Both the position numbers and the translations under genes were made by a program. A model generated the notes under the pieces. That model was not told the origin of the DNA. It made no database searches and was given only the letters and a program-made list of their open reading frames with translations. From positions 18,716 through 82,715 of the forward strand of contig NZ_PGUY01000033.1 of NCBI RefSeq assembly GCF_002863585.1: a stretch of 64,000 nucleotides of DNA, in the 5' to 3' direction. This stretch comes from Peribacillus deserti. GTDB lineage: Bacteria > Bacillota > Bacilli > Bacillales > DSM-1321. Below, one piece after another: positions 55,346 through 63,977 of this stretch (positions are counted from its first letter, which is position 1; the number at the start of each line of letters is the position of its first letter).

Positions 55346-56429
55346 CATACTGCACGTAAATGTTTAACCGTGATCAAATTGGATTTCTGACAAACACTTA
55401 AAAACATTTGGTTTACTCGTTCTTTGGTCGCCATCTTTTTGTTCTGTTGAAAAAAGTTGAACCAATAAAGATAGTTGTCCAGGTACTTAGTTGCCACGCC
55501 TTGGAATCGCTGCATCCAGTCTTTCAATCGCTTGTGATAGTTGTTGACGTGTTGAAGATGGAATATGCCTTTTTTGACATATCCCTCTTTACTTAGGTTA
55601 ATCGGCTCGTGCTTAAGCTCCTTAATGAGAGCGAACTTCTTGTAGTTTGTAGCGGTATCAGTGCATAACAAAGAAGATGGGTCGATATAATCCCCAATAA
55701 CGGATCAATTTCTTCTGCTCTTACACGGGCCGTTCCAGCTTTTTGTGCAATTGCTTGACCATTACGGTCTTGTGCCACCACAACCGCAATTTTAAGATTG
55801 CTAATTCCTCTCTTCTTATCTCTACCTCCACGCTTCTTTGCCTTTCTATCAACTACTTCACGCCCTTTTAAAGACTCTTTGAAAAAGGTCTCATCACTTT
55901 CAATGATCCCTTTTAAAGTTTGAAATCCCAATGAACGAAGGGCGAAAAGCACCTTGTGTCGCCAGTAAAATGCGGTAGATAGGTGGATTTTCAGTCTTTC
56001 AGCAATCTTTGGCAAGGTGTACCCCTCAACCATTAAATGAAAGAAGGTAGACCACTTACCAAGATAACGACTTCCAGATATAGGGGTGTTAGTTAGGTCG
56101 TTGAATGACTTGCCGCAGTCACGACAAAGATACCTCTGCCTGTTTCTGTATTTGCCGTTTCTTTCACCTTTACACTTCCACAATGAACACAAGCTAACCC
56201 TTCATTGAAGCGTGTTTCTCTAATTGCAGTAAATGCATCTTTCATTTCTTCAACTTCATCTGAGAAGAATTCTTCTTTTATAAGGTTAAACAGCTTCTGT
56301 TGCTCGTGTTTTGGCAAATCAGTAAAATCAGCATAAACGTCTTTCCACATTCTAAAACCCCTCCTGTGGAAGTATTTTAGCACCTACAAGAGTTTGGTCA
56401 AAATAGCAACAATCTATACGAAAACAGCC
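55336..56429 (-). mobile_element. IS1595-family insertion sequence (degraded)
   Basis: Ends are probable inverted repeats: GGCTGTTTTTCATAC at 55336-55350 and, complementary, TATACGAAAACAGCC at 56415-56429. The element is about 1.1 kb and contains one broken transposase gene. No clear target duplication is seen at these borders, so the exact ends are uncertain. Confidence 0.7.
55345..56350 (-). pseudogene. IS1595-family transposase with two frameshifts
   Basis: It starts MWKDVYADFTDLPKHEQQ (56350), with zinc-ribbon CVHCGS; after a shift near 56100-56180 it continues LCRDCGKSFNDLTNTPISGS. The catalytic domain has GIIESDETFFKES (first Asp) and, after a second shift near 55680, SLLCTDTATNYKKFA (second Asp), HLQHVNNYHKRLKDWMQRF (Asn/His region) and ATKYLDNYLYWF. 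The frames at 56383-56093, 56192-55593 and 55671-55345 together make up one former protein of about 330 aa. It is inactive as it stands. Confidence 0.85.
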
Positions 56430-56454
56430 TTTTAATAAGAACTTCATCAATATT

Positions 56455-56682
56455 AAGGGGGCATTTAACAGGGACTTGCAAAACTGGACGATGGACTAGG
56501 AAAAAGAATGGTTTAGGTTTCGAGGTGGTAAAAAATACGGATTTAATCGACTAGGCTATCTAGTTGGCCGGGAATTTGTTAGGTACTTTATTAATGAAAT
56601 TGGTTTGAAAGAGACACTTGTTTATTGGGCTAATAAAGAGATCAAACCAGTTATTTCTGAATGGATGATCGAGTCTCCTTAA
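56455..56682 (+). pseudogene. C-terminal fragment resembling a DUF2268-like peptidase
   Basis: One frame reads KGAFNRDLQNWTMD, a stop, then EKEWFRFRGGKKYGFNRLGY, LVGREFVRYFINEIGLKETL and VYWANKE, ending at 56682. The GYLVGREFV pattern after a WxxF segment is typical of the part that follows the zinc motif in such peptidases. It may be the lost C-terminus of the gene at 53637. No start codon. Confidence 0.45.
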
Positions 56683-56701
56683 GAAGGGCTGGCTTTCTAT
56701 T

Positions 56702-57061
56702 TTACCTATATCCCCTTATTCCTTAGACAAATACAATTGGAACATTATCGGAAGCACTAATGTACTTGTTGACATAGAAGAGGTAGTTAAGGGGCAACCA
56801 AAGAAATATAAACGTCGTATAACACAAAGCACCTTTCCTGACGAATCATTAAGAAATCTTTCAGAAGCCCATTGGAATAAGACCCTGGAACGAAAAGTGG
56901 ATGAAGAAAGTTACGATAAAATGTTAGTACCAGAATACACGAAACCAAATAACCTTTTATTTTTATCAAGACAAGAAAAGGTTAATCGATTTAGGAAAAT
57001 GGGATTCGAATTAAATGAACTAGAAGAAGCCTTTAATAATTCAAAATTTGTTTTCAAGTAA
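56702..57061 (+). pseudogene. 5'-truncated unrecognised gene
   Basis: An open frame of about 120 codons without any usable start reads …NIIGSTNVLVDIEEVVKGQP… and ends …LNELEEAFNNSKFVFK-stop at 57061. Charged, helical and without membrane segments. A terminator follows at 57093, as expected for a gene end. Family unknown. Confidence 0.35.
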
Positions 57062-57092
57062 AGGTGCTGATCTTCAATAAGGATTTAAAACA

Positions 57093-57117
57093 AGGATCCC
57101 AAATCGGGTCCTTTTTT
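57093..57117 (+). terminator. Rho-independent terminator
   Basis: AGGATCCC and GGGTCCT pair with one bulge around AAATC, then T7. Confidence 0.75.
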
Positions 57118-57570
57118 TATGGTCCTTTTTCAACAATATTATTTAACATAGCTTAATAAAAAGAAAAGACATGTTTATCATTAGAACTACATGAAACTTG
57201 AACAATAAAATGATTAAAAACACAGGATTCCTACGCCAGCATTTAATTATATTTGTCCGGAAAAGTGATCCGTTAAGCTGCTAACTGTTACTCCAGGAAA
57301 CATATATGAACCCCCGATTATACCTTTTCATCTCTCGTTTGTGTCAGGCTCCTTAAAATTCCAAATGGTAAGCACTCTTTGACAAAAAAGACGTCAAAGT
57401 TGATATAATTATATACACATCATAATGAATGGTAAGAAAAAGCTATTGAAGCTACAAGATTTGATATAGGTAGACTAAATTAAAAAACTAATTGTAAAAA
57501 ATAATTCGTGTATAAAGATGAAATTATTAGATTTATACTAGTAGTGTACAGTTATTTAGGAGGAAGTTTA
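57118..57570. other. Intergenic / promoter region of the EVE-like-HNH gene
   Basis: No gene seen. TTGACA (about 57379), then about 17 bases on a weak TTGATA-type region, could provide a promoter; this is uncertain. Confidence 0.3.
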
Positions 57571-58491
57571 TTGAGCAGTTTCATCGTGATGCAAGGCCAT
57601 ACCTATGAAATAGATCGAGATTTAGGGGTTATATGGATCCCAAAAACAGATAAGGGAGGAAATACCCCTCATTCCTGGGGGCGAATGAAAGAGGTAAAAC
57701 AAGGGGATCAAGTGTTTCATTACGTAAAAGGAAACATTGTGGCGATTAGTATTGCCAAAGAAGGGTGTATAGAAGCTGGTAAACCATCAGCTGAGCATAA
57801 TGATGATGAAGGGAATAACCTGGGTTATTTAGTCCATCTGAGCTACCAGGAATTAGAGGTACCAGTTAACGTTCGAGAAAAGTTTGATCAAATTGCGCCG
57901 CTTTTGCCAATAAAATATTCACCCTTCCAGCCTGATTCAAATGGTAACCAAGGATATTTATATCCATGCAACGAAGAGCTGGCGATCAAAATGTTAGAGA
58001 TAATAAGCGAATTAAACGTTTATCTGGTAACTGAAGAACAGTTAGAATTTTCGATTGAAGAAGTAAGAAGAACGGAAAACAATATGCTAATTCCAGTATT
58101 AGCTGAGGCTGAATCTGAAATTAAAGCAAAGATAAGGCTAGGTCAGCAAAGGTTCAGAAAGGATCTATTCCCGCTTTGGCAGGGTAAATGTGTCTTATGC
58201 GGTTTAAGCCTGCCAGAACTTTTACGGGCAACTCATTCTAAGCCATGGAAAGACTGCACTAGCCAAGAACGTGTCGATCCATACAACGGGGTGCTGCTTT
58301 GCTGCAATCACCAGGCGCTTTATGAAAATGGCTATATAACATTCGATGGGCAGGGCCGTTTGCACATCTCTACTGAAATCTGCGAGTATGATTATCTAAA
58401 TTATGGAATCATGCCAGAGACAAAGATAAAAATCTATCAAGAAAATAAGATGTATTTTAAATGGCACAGGAAGAATATTTTTAAAAGATAG
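57571..58491 (+). CDS. EVE-like domain - HNH endonuclease (predicted modified-DNA nuclease)
   Basis: TTG 57571 sits seven bases after AGGAGG and gives 306 aa; an upstream ATG (57508) has no binding site. The N-terminal part (about 1-95) resembles a PUA/EVE base-binding domain: VIWIPKTDKGGNTPHSWGRM and VKQGDQVFHYVKGNIVAIS. The C-terminal HNH has Cys207-Xaa2-Cys210, His222 (RATHSKPW), Asn239 (DPYNGVLLCCNH) and His247. EVE/YTH-HNH fusions are known or predicted modification-dependent restriction enzymes, so it probably cuts foreign DNA with modified bases. The assignment of the N-terminal domain is by pattern only. Confidence 0.8.
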   Translation: MSSFIVMQGHTYEIDRDLGVIWIPKTDKGGNTPHSWGRMKEVKQGDQVFHYVKGNIVAISIAKEGCIEAGKPSAEHNDDEGNNLGYLVHLSYQELEVPVNVREKFDQIAPLLPIKYSPFQPDSNGNQGYLYPCNEELAIKMLEIISELNVYLVTEEQLEFSIEEVRRTENNMLIPVLAEAESEIKAKIRLGQQRFRKDLFPLWQGKCVLCGLSLPELLRATHSKPWKDCTSQERVDPYNGVLLCCNHQALYENGYITFDGQGRLHISTEICEYDYLNYGIMPETKIKIYQENKMYFKWHRKNIFKR

Positions 58492-58542
58492 ATTTGATTG
58501 TAGACTCACTTGTTAGAGGTTAATTGCAAATGAAAACAAATG

Positions 58543-58569
58543 GTCAAGTGGTAATCACTTGGCTTTTTT
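58543..58569 (+). terminator. Terminator after the EVE-like-HNH gene
   Basis: CAAGTG and CACTTG around GTAAT, flanked by pairing bases, then T6. Confidence 0.75.
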
Positions 58570-58656
58570 ACGCACCTCCTTTCTGCAAAAATACAGGAGC
58601 GTTAAATCTGGAAAGCAACGATGCGCTAAGAGCGAGAGGCAACGATTCCTTCAAAT

Positions 58657-58696
58657 AGATTAAACCCCGCTTCAAAGCTGAAGCGGGGTTTAATCT
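58657..58696. terminator. Perfect 18-bp hairpin
   Basis: AGATTAAACCCCGCTTCA (58657-58674) is exactly repeated in inverse at 58679-58696 with a 4-base loop. No T run of note follows on either strand. It lies between two convergent genes, so a bidirectional terminator is the simplest reading. Confidence 0.6.
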
Positions 58697-58759
58697 GCTT
58701 ATCGAACATTCAATCAGGAAATGGATCCGGAAATCATATCTTCCAAAAAAGAAAGCCCC

Positions 58760-59074
58760 TCATTGTGCTTTCTCTGGATAGATTTTATCACCATCCGCAT
58801 AAATGGCAGTTACTTTAAGATCTATTACTTTGCCAAACTCTTTAACATGTGTCCAGTCTTCATTTTCCTCCGCAAGATTGATCCGTTCCGCTAAAAAGTC
58901 CCAGCCCACACCGGCTTCCCCTTGGTTGAGGCTGGTATTATAAATATCCTGGATGGTTTTATTTGCCCTGGAGAAATAGCTTCCTTTAATGACATATAGA
59001 CCATCTTCGGATTCAATCAGGTAAACCTGCGGCTGTTCCCCGGTCCTTATATCTAAGATTTCCTCTAGTAACAT
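58760..59074 (-). CDS. Conserved-looking small protein, unknown function
   Basis: The 104-aa product begins MLLEEILDIRTGEQPQVYLI and includes GLYVIKGSYFSRANKTIQDI. GGAGTGATTAT precedes the ATG at proper spacing. It is acidic and soluble, with no membrane helix, and I know no family for it. It probably forms a single-gene unit ending at the hairpin at 58657-58696. Confidence 0.55.
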   Translation of the reverse strand: MLLEEILDIRTGEQPQVYLIESEDGLYVIKGSYFSRANKTIQDIYNTSLNQGEAGVGWDFLAERINLAEENEDWTHVKEFGKVIDLKVTAIYADGDKIYPEKAQ

Positions 59075-59190
59075 ATAATCACTCCAATTAGATAAGATGC
59101 ATATTTTAGTCGATTAATATAAGCTGTTCCCTCTATTCTAATAGTTAAAACTCCAAAGGGTGTTATGCTGATAAAGGGGATTTAAAACCG

Positions 59191-59220
59191 AAAAAAAAGA
59201 TCCTTCCGGGAGGGAAGGAT
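59191..59220 (-). terminator. Minus-strand terminator
   Basis: ATCCTTCC (59200-59207) and GGAAGGAT (59213-59220). The run of eight A on the plus strand just left of it is the T run on the minus strand, so it ends the gene at 59297-59797. Confidence 0.85.
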
Positions 59221-59296
59221 GCAGATTTAGTAATAATTGATCACGATGTTAATTACATTCGTTGAAGGAAATTTATTATTATGCAATTCAGACTTC

Positions 59297-59797
59297 CTAT
59301 ACTAATTGACACCAGACTATTATTTTATAAGGCGTGGTTTGTGCAGGGATGCTTTTTGTAACAGGCCCATAAATTACGATTAAATTCCGGTTAGCAGGGG
59401 ATTTTACAAAGGGCTGACCATTGGTTAAAAGGATTTGAGTATATGGGGATACATTTATGCGCAGCTGCCTGTCGCTGCTCTCCAATTTACTATTAAAATA
59501 ATCTACTTTTACATTCTGAAAAGGACTATCTTTTACCATTACAAGTGCTCGATATTGTGGCGGGTATATAAGGGGAACAGGTGAATTCACATCATAATAT
59601 CCAGTTACTCTGTCTCCAATGGACACGATCACATGGTCTACAAAGTAAGTCGCAGGTGAAATAACGAAATTTACGATTTCTCCCTTTGGGTTTTCAACCG
59701 TCATTAATTTATAACAGCCTTCGTCTTCTCCATTTTGCTTTATCATAAAATCACTAATCATGGTAACGGTCCCATGGAATGAAGCAAATCTTATCAT
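59297..59797 (-). CDS. Hypothetical protein, beta-rich
   Basis: ATG 59797 is chosen because GGAGGTATTGAGA stands before it; this gives 166 aa starting MIRFASFHGTVTMISDFMIK. The chain is rich in beta-type segments (NFVISPATYFVDHVIVSIGD, YYDVNSPVPLIYPPQY) and has no signal peptide or membrane helix. Repeated short strands suggest an OB-like or beta-barrel fold; this is inference. The minus-strand terminator at 59191-59220 follows it. Family not known to me. Confidence 0.55.
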   Translation of the reverse strand: MIRFASFHGTVTMISDFMIKQNGEDEGCYKLMTVENPKGEIVNFVISPATYFVDHVIVSIGDRVTGYYDVNSPVPLIYPPQYRALVMVKDSPFQNVKVDYFNSKLESSDRQLRINVSPYTQILLTNGQPFVKSPANRNLIVIYGPVTKSIPAQTTPYKIIVWCQLV

Positions 59798-59852
59798 TCT
59801 CAATACCTCCATTGCTTGCTAAATACGGCGCCTGCTTCATGATTTCCCAGGG

Positions 59853-60092
59853 ATGCATGATGTTCTTTATGTACAATATGTAGGTAAAAACCTAGATGAC
59901 TGGGTGGGTACCCAAAGAAAGATGAAATTAATAAAAAATGATGTGAACGATTATCTTGCTTGGTTCTTATTTGTCGATAGTTGTAGTAAAGAAAGCACTA
60001 AACAGCATATAAAAGAATTTCTACTAACATCAATTGTATTTGAAATGACTGATACTTATGATAGTTTACGTCTGTCAAAATTCAAAGTTTAG
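59853..60092 (+). CDS. Small hypothetical protein, possibly a gene fragment
   Basis: A 79-aa frame (MHDVLYVQYVGKNLDDWVGT…SLRLSKFKV). There is no convincing ribosome binding site, so it may be the 3' part of a larger gene. It precedes the immunity-like gene at 60143 in the same direction. Confidence 0.3.
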   Translation: MHDVLYVQYVGKNLDDWVGTQRKMKLIKNDVNDYLAWFLFVDSCSKESTKQHIKEFLLTSIVFEMTDTYDSLRLSKFKV

Positions 60093-60142
60093 TTCCTGCT
60101 CTATTGAGAATAAATAGTTTTTTATAAGCACAACTATTTAAA

Positions 60143-60643
60143 ATGGGGGAATCATCAATAGAAAGAGAAGAAAGAAAAAAGCGTTTAGAAGAACTACTAA
60201 GAGAAAGAAAAAAGAAGGAAGAAAAAATAGAAAGCGAACGACGAATTGCGGATATGTTAGAACTGTTCCCTGATAAAGACAAAGTGGAAATATTGTGTGA
60301 AAAAGAAAGTAATAAGGTTGAAACTAAATTGACAGACAGCTTTCCGATTGCCTGGTACGGAAGAATTGATTGGGGTAAGTTGAACAACAAAATCGTTATT
60401 CCTAATGAAGAAATTCAAAATATACCGTATATCCTCTTGCAACAAGGGTTGGAAAATATATCACCAGTCTATCTAATTGTCGGATTATACGGTTACCCTG
60501 TGGTTAAGACTTCAATATCTACAATCTTGGATAATATTGAAGAGATTATGTGTATGGGACCAGACCAGTACATTTATTGCCCTTTATCAAAATATGTGAT
60601 TGAGTTTTTTCATGATGATGTAATAACTGTGGGTTGGTTGTAA
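60143..60643 (+). CDS. Hypothetical protein, immunity-protein-like
   Basis: ATG 60143 gives 166 aa. An N-terminal coiled-coil-like charged stretch (REERKKRLEELLRERKKKEE) is followed by a compact domain: FPIAWYGRIDWGKLNNKIVI, PVYLIVGLYGYPV and YCPLSKYVIEFFHDDVITVG. Small solitary proteins with such aromatic-rich strands beside broken neighbours are often immunity proteins of polymorphic toxins, but no toxin gene is present. The binding site is poor (AATGGGGG overlaps the start). The terminator at 60666 supports a real gene. Confidence 0.5.
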   Translation: MGESSIEREERKKRLEELLRERKKKEEKIESERRIADMLELFPDKDKVEILCEKESNKVETKLTDSFPIAWYGRIDWGKLNNKIVIPNEEIQNIPYILLQQGLENISPVYLIVGLYGYPVVKTSISTILDNIEEIMCMGPDQYIYCPLSKYVIEFFHDDVITVGWL

Positions 60644-60665
60644 AATCATTCGTGGTAAACAAATG

Positions 60666-60695
60666 GAGGGAAACCTTAATGATAAGGATTCCCTC
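60666..60695 (+). terminator. Terminator after the immunity-like gene
   Basis: GAGGGAA (60666-60672) and TTCCCTC (60689-60695) with inner CCTT/AAGG pairing, then AAAATTC; the poly-T run is weak. Confidence 0.55.
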
Positions 60696-60837
60696 AAAAT
60701 TCATTAAAAATCAACATTAAAATTTAACTTCTTTGGCTGACAAAAGATTAAGTATATTTCTCTTTCCGGAGCAAGAATGAGGGGTGTTTGTAACAAATAT
60801 TAAAAATTCAGTACCTGTTAAAGGATCTTGAAATATT

Positions 60838-60862
60838 GCCCTTCGTAATAAGGGCTGTTTTT
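60838..60862 (+). terminator. Rho-independent terminator
   Basis: GCCCTT (60838-60843) and AAGGGC (60850-60855), 6-base loop, then TGTTTTT. No intact gene precedes it directly, so it may mark a lost one. Confidence 0.65.
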
Positions 60863-61135
60863 GGGGGGAACATCTTTTCATTAAAAGGAATATGGAATAG
60901 TGTTACTTCTACTCAGTTGGACGAGAGATAATAAAAGAGGACTTATTAAACCGATTCGAACATCAAAGGAGATTTAAATATGGTACGCTGGGTAAAGAAA
61001 GCTTAATAAGCGACGGAAGGCAGTAATGTAAAACTGGTTCAACATGAGACGACGCACATTATGAAAAACCACTGTTGTTGTCACTTCTTTCGGAGGATAA
61101 AGTTATCTTGTCTAACGATTAAGGAGGAGATAGTA
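60863..61135. other. Intergenic with a mini open frame
   Basis: AAAGGAG followed by ATG at about 60979 opens an eight-codon frame (MVRWVKKA-stop), probably the stump of a lost gene. Confidence 0.3.
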
Positions 61136-61447
61136 GTGAAGGAAGCTACGGCCAAGGTAATTGAATCTTTCCCTGTATTATCTGATCAAGGTGTAGATCT
61201 TAACCAATGGGGGGCTATAGGTCTAGGTAAGACAGAAGCTGTCTTCTTACAGTTAGCCATGTTTTTTGAGGACCCTGAGAAACATCCTTTTGACTTGGGT
61301 AGTATCGTACATCATTTAGATGAGGAATGGATACCATTAGCCTTCGAAGTAATTTTTTTATATTTATTAAAGGACACTTGCTTATTACCTGGAAATAGTG
61401 AAATCTTACTAAACCGATTACAACAAGTAAATAGTGAATCGTGTTAA
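61136..61447 (+). CDS. Small hypothetical protein
   Basis: GTG 61136, preceded by AAGGAGGAG at good spacing, gives 103 aa (VKEATAKVIESFPVLSDQGV…). LAMFFEDPEKHPFDLGSIVH and DEEWIPLAFEVIFLYLLKDT are amphipathic helices; no signal or membrane anchor. An upstream in-frame ATG (61061) has no binding site. Family unknown. Confidence 0.5.
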   Translation: MKEATAKVIESFPVLSDQGVDLNQWGAIGLGKTEAVFLQLAMFFEDPEKHPFDLGSIVHHLDEEWIPLAFEVIFLYLLKDTCLLPGNSEILLNRLQQVNSESC

Positions 61448-62437
61448 ATTTTGCCGGTGTTAGTAGGTGTATTCTTCATACTTTTGGACGGGGATAGGAA
61501 TGTGAGTAAATAATTACTCTGGCTGCTTCCGGTAGGATTGCGCTGTTTCATTTTTATTTCTATCTATAGCGAAGTTGAGAACCCTTTCCGGCTATATAAT
61601 GTGCCATTTTGTAAGTATAACTTGGAATACCCGGATTCCTTTTATGTTTTTGAAATAACCATTGCTTAATTACCTCATTACATAATTGGGATTTAGGCAG
61701 AGTGCCCTAATTGGAGCGGTTCCGGCTGAATATTGTGAATATGGCTTTCTTTATTTTCTGCTTCTTCAACAATGACGCAGCTCCTATGGTACTGGTTTAA
61801 GGGATTATATTTCTAGTAGTATACCTGGCTCTTTTGCATTAGTCGTAGTGGTATGCGGCCAAGGGATAAAGGATATGTACGGATTCCTGGAAATGGCCGC
61901 TAATCTTTTTTATTGAAGAAGAACCGGTTACTATAGTGGAAGGGTTATAGCAAGATCTAAAAGGGATGTTTAAGAAGGCATCGGAACTCATATTCCGATG
62001 CTTTTCTAATCTATTCATCGTTCCTTCATTCCAGCTAGATGGTTAATTCTCCAAGTCTTGTTTTAACGGCTACTACCGCGTTATTTCTTTTTGTACTAAA
62101 AAATAGTAGATTACATCGATTCGTTTATTCGTACATATTTTTGTGAATGTGTTTACTCTGGTAAATTATATTATTAAGCTAAACTGAATTAACAAAATAC
62201 CAACATCAAATTAATCTTTTTATCTAAAGAAGCAGCTACCCGAAAATTACGTATAATTATACTAGGCTAGGTATTTCTATTTAATTTAAATGAATTAGAT
62301 ATGAAAATAGATACCTGTAAAAATATAAAGGTGATAAAATAGTTTATTAATACCAATCTGCAAGGCTCCTCTGGTTCATATTCTTTTCTATTTAATTTAA
62401 CAAAATTGTCGCAGGTACCTAATAAGGAGGAACGTTA
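61448..62437. other. Nearly 1 kb without an intact gene
   Basis: Coding-like pieces between about 61690 and 61950 (LIGAVPAEYCEYGF, PGSFALVVVVCGQGIKDMYG, FLEMAANLF) are interrupted by stops and suggest a decayed membrane protein gene ending at the terminator at 61978. To the right lies the AT-rich leader of ftsZ, with no clear promoter consensus that I can fix. Confidence 0.35.
61978..62005 (+). terminator. Rho-independent terminator
   Basis: GCATCGGA (61978-61985) and TCCGATGC (61994-62001), 8-base loop, then TTTTC. Confidence 0.75.
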
Positions 62438-63547
62438 ATGTTTGGATTTGATACTCAACTTGATCAGGTAGCCAGTATTAAAGTAATCGGTGTCGGCGGG
62501 GGCGGGAATAATGCTGTAAACCGGATGATTGAAGACGGAGTGCAAGGTGTAGAATTTATTTCTGTAAATACAGATGCCCAAGCTCTTGCCTTATCGAAAG
62601 CAGGAGTGAAAATACAGCTAGGAGAAAAGATTACGAGAGGGCTTGGAGCTGGAGCCAATCCTGAAATAGGGAGAAAAGCGGCTATTGAAAGTGAAATTCA
62701 AATCCGGGAAGCTTTAAAAGGGGCTGACATGATTTTTGTAACTGCTGGAATGGGTGGTGGAACGGGTACGGGCGCAGCGCCTGCCATTGCAGAGATGGCA
62801 CGAAGCCTTGGTTCATTAACAATCGGTGTCGTAACCAGACCATTTACATTCGAAGGCAGAAAACGTGGCGCCCAAAGCGAGGGAGGGATTGCGAGGCTAA
62901 AGGAATCAGTAGATACCTTAATCGTGATACCAAACGACCGTTTGCTGGAGATTGTAGATAAAAAAACACCGATGACTGAAGCTTTCCGGGAAGCGGATAA
63001 TATTCTTCGCCAAGGAGTTCAGGGAATATCTGATCTGATTGCGGTACCTGGTTTGATTAATCTTGATTTTGCTGATGTAAAGACCATAATGTCCTATAAG
63101 GGCTCGGCATTAATGGGGATTGGCGTTGCGTCGGGTGAAGGACGAGCTGCAGAAGCCGCCAAGCAGGCTATATCAAGCCCGCTTCTAGAAACATCCATCG
63201 ACGGTGCCCAGGGTATTCTTTTGAATATTACCAGCGGATCGGACCTTAGCTTACTTGAAGTACAGGAAGTTGCGGATATTGTGGCAGCTGCTTCTGATCG
63301 TGAGTTAAACATGATTTTTGGCTCTGTTATTCATGAAAAACTAAAAAAGGAAATTATGGTCACTGTAATCGCTACAGGATTCAACGATTCAGCATATGAC
63401 TCTAATGGTCAGCCTTCTACTTCTAAAGAAACAGTTTCAACATCAATGGAAACATCACAGCCAACACGCGTTCGCGATTTTCCTAATACGGTTCGGAATC
63501 AAAAAGAAAGACAGGATATTCCTGCATTTTATAGGAAGAGAAAGTAA
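62438..63547 (+). CDS. ftsZ: Cell-division GTPase FtsZ (apparently outside the dcw cluster)
   Basis: The 369-aa protein has all FtsZ parts: [13 protein letters not shown] (18-30), the tubulin signature GMGGGTGTG (104-112), [17 protein letters not shown] and the T7 loop NLDFADVK (208-215). The variable linker leads to the C-terminal peptide [11 protein letters not shown], like the DIPTFLRNR-type end of Bacillus FtsZ. Position 220 is Tyr where B. subtilis has Asn (MSNKGSAL). It stands alone, without ftsA before it, so it may be a second copy. AAGGAGG precedes the ATG. Confidence 0.92.
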   Translation: MFGFDTQLDQVASIKVIGVGGGGNNAVNRMIEDGVQGVEFISVNTDAQALALSKAGVKIQLGEKITRGLGAGANPEIGRKAAIESEIQIREALKGADMIFVTAGMGGGTGTGAAPAIAEMARSLGSLTIGVVTRPFTFEGRKRGAQSEGGIARLKESVDTLIVIPNDRLLEIVDKKTPMTEAFREADNILRQGVQGISDLIAVPGLINLDFADVKTIMSYKGSALMGIGVASGEGRAAEAAKQAISSPLLETSIDGAQGILLNITSGSDLSLLEVQEVADIVAAASDRELNMIFGSVIHEKLKKEIMVTVIATGFNDSAYDSNGQPSTSKETVSTSMETSQPTRVRDFPNTVRNQKERQDIPAFYRKRK

Positions 63548-63725
63548 AAGCATTAAAGCGATGGGTGTTTTAGAGGTGGGTACAATGGTAAAACTAAAAA
63601 CCGGTCCTAAGTACAAATAACCGCGAGGTTTATTATGTTTTACCTTTGCCTTTACCTTTTTACTTTCCAAATAGAATATTACTTCTATTATGATACAAAC
63701 ATGACCACTTATGCTTGAAATAATA
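63548..63725. other. Intergenic between ftsZ and the rrn promoters
   Basis: No gene is supported. A small imperfect hairpin (AAACCGG…CGAGGTTT, about 63598-63632) could end ftsZ transcription. Confidence 0.35.
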
Positions 63726-63754
63726 TTGACCGTTTAGTTAGCTTGTGGTATATT
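63726..63754 (+). promoter_or_regulatory. rRNA operon promoter P1
   Basis: TTGACC (63726-63731) and TATATT (63749-63754) with a 17-base spacer. Confidence 0.75.
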
Positions 63755-63811
63755 AAGTTAGTTGCATTAAGCGACTAAGTAAATATCCGGTTAACAACTT
63801 ATAAAAAAGTG

Positions 63812-63840
63812 TTGACTCGATGATTGTAACATGTTATGAT
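63812..63840 (+). promoter_or_regulatory. rRNA operon promoter P2
   Basis: TTGACT (63812-63817) and TATGAT (63835-63840) with a 17-base spacer, 86 bases after P1, as in tandem rrn promoters of Bacillus. Confidence 0.8.
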
Positions 63841-63882
63841 TATTAAGTTGCTTACGAGCGACTGACTAACACTGACAATGAT

Positions 63883-63897
63883 TGTTCTTTGAAAACT
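63883..63897 (+). promoter_or_regulatory. boxA-type antitermination element of the rrn leader
   Basis: TGTTCTTTGAAAACT is the conserved leader element seen before 16S rRNA genes in Bacillaceae. Confidence 0.75.
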
Positions 63898-63977
63898 GAA
63901 CGAAACAAGACGCCAGATATTTTCTTTCGAGAAAATAACAAAAACAAGTTTTAAACTTTTAAGAGCTATATCAAACA

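Noticed and set aside
57421..57570. Start of the EVE-like-HNH gene at ATG 57508
   Set aside because: It lacks a binding site, whereas TTG 57571 follows AGGAGG directly.
63700..63977. Possible tRNA gene before the 16S gene
   Set aside because: No cloverleaf or CCA-type acceptor could be drawn; the region is explained by tandem promoters and the leader.
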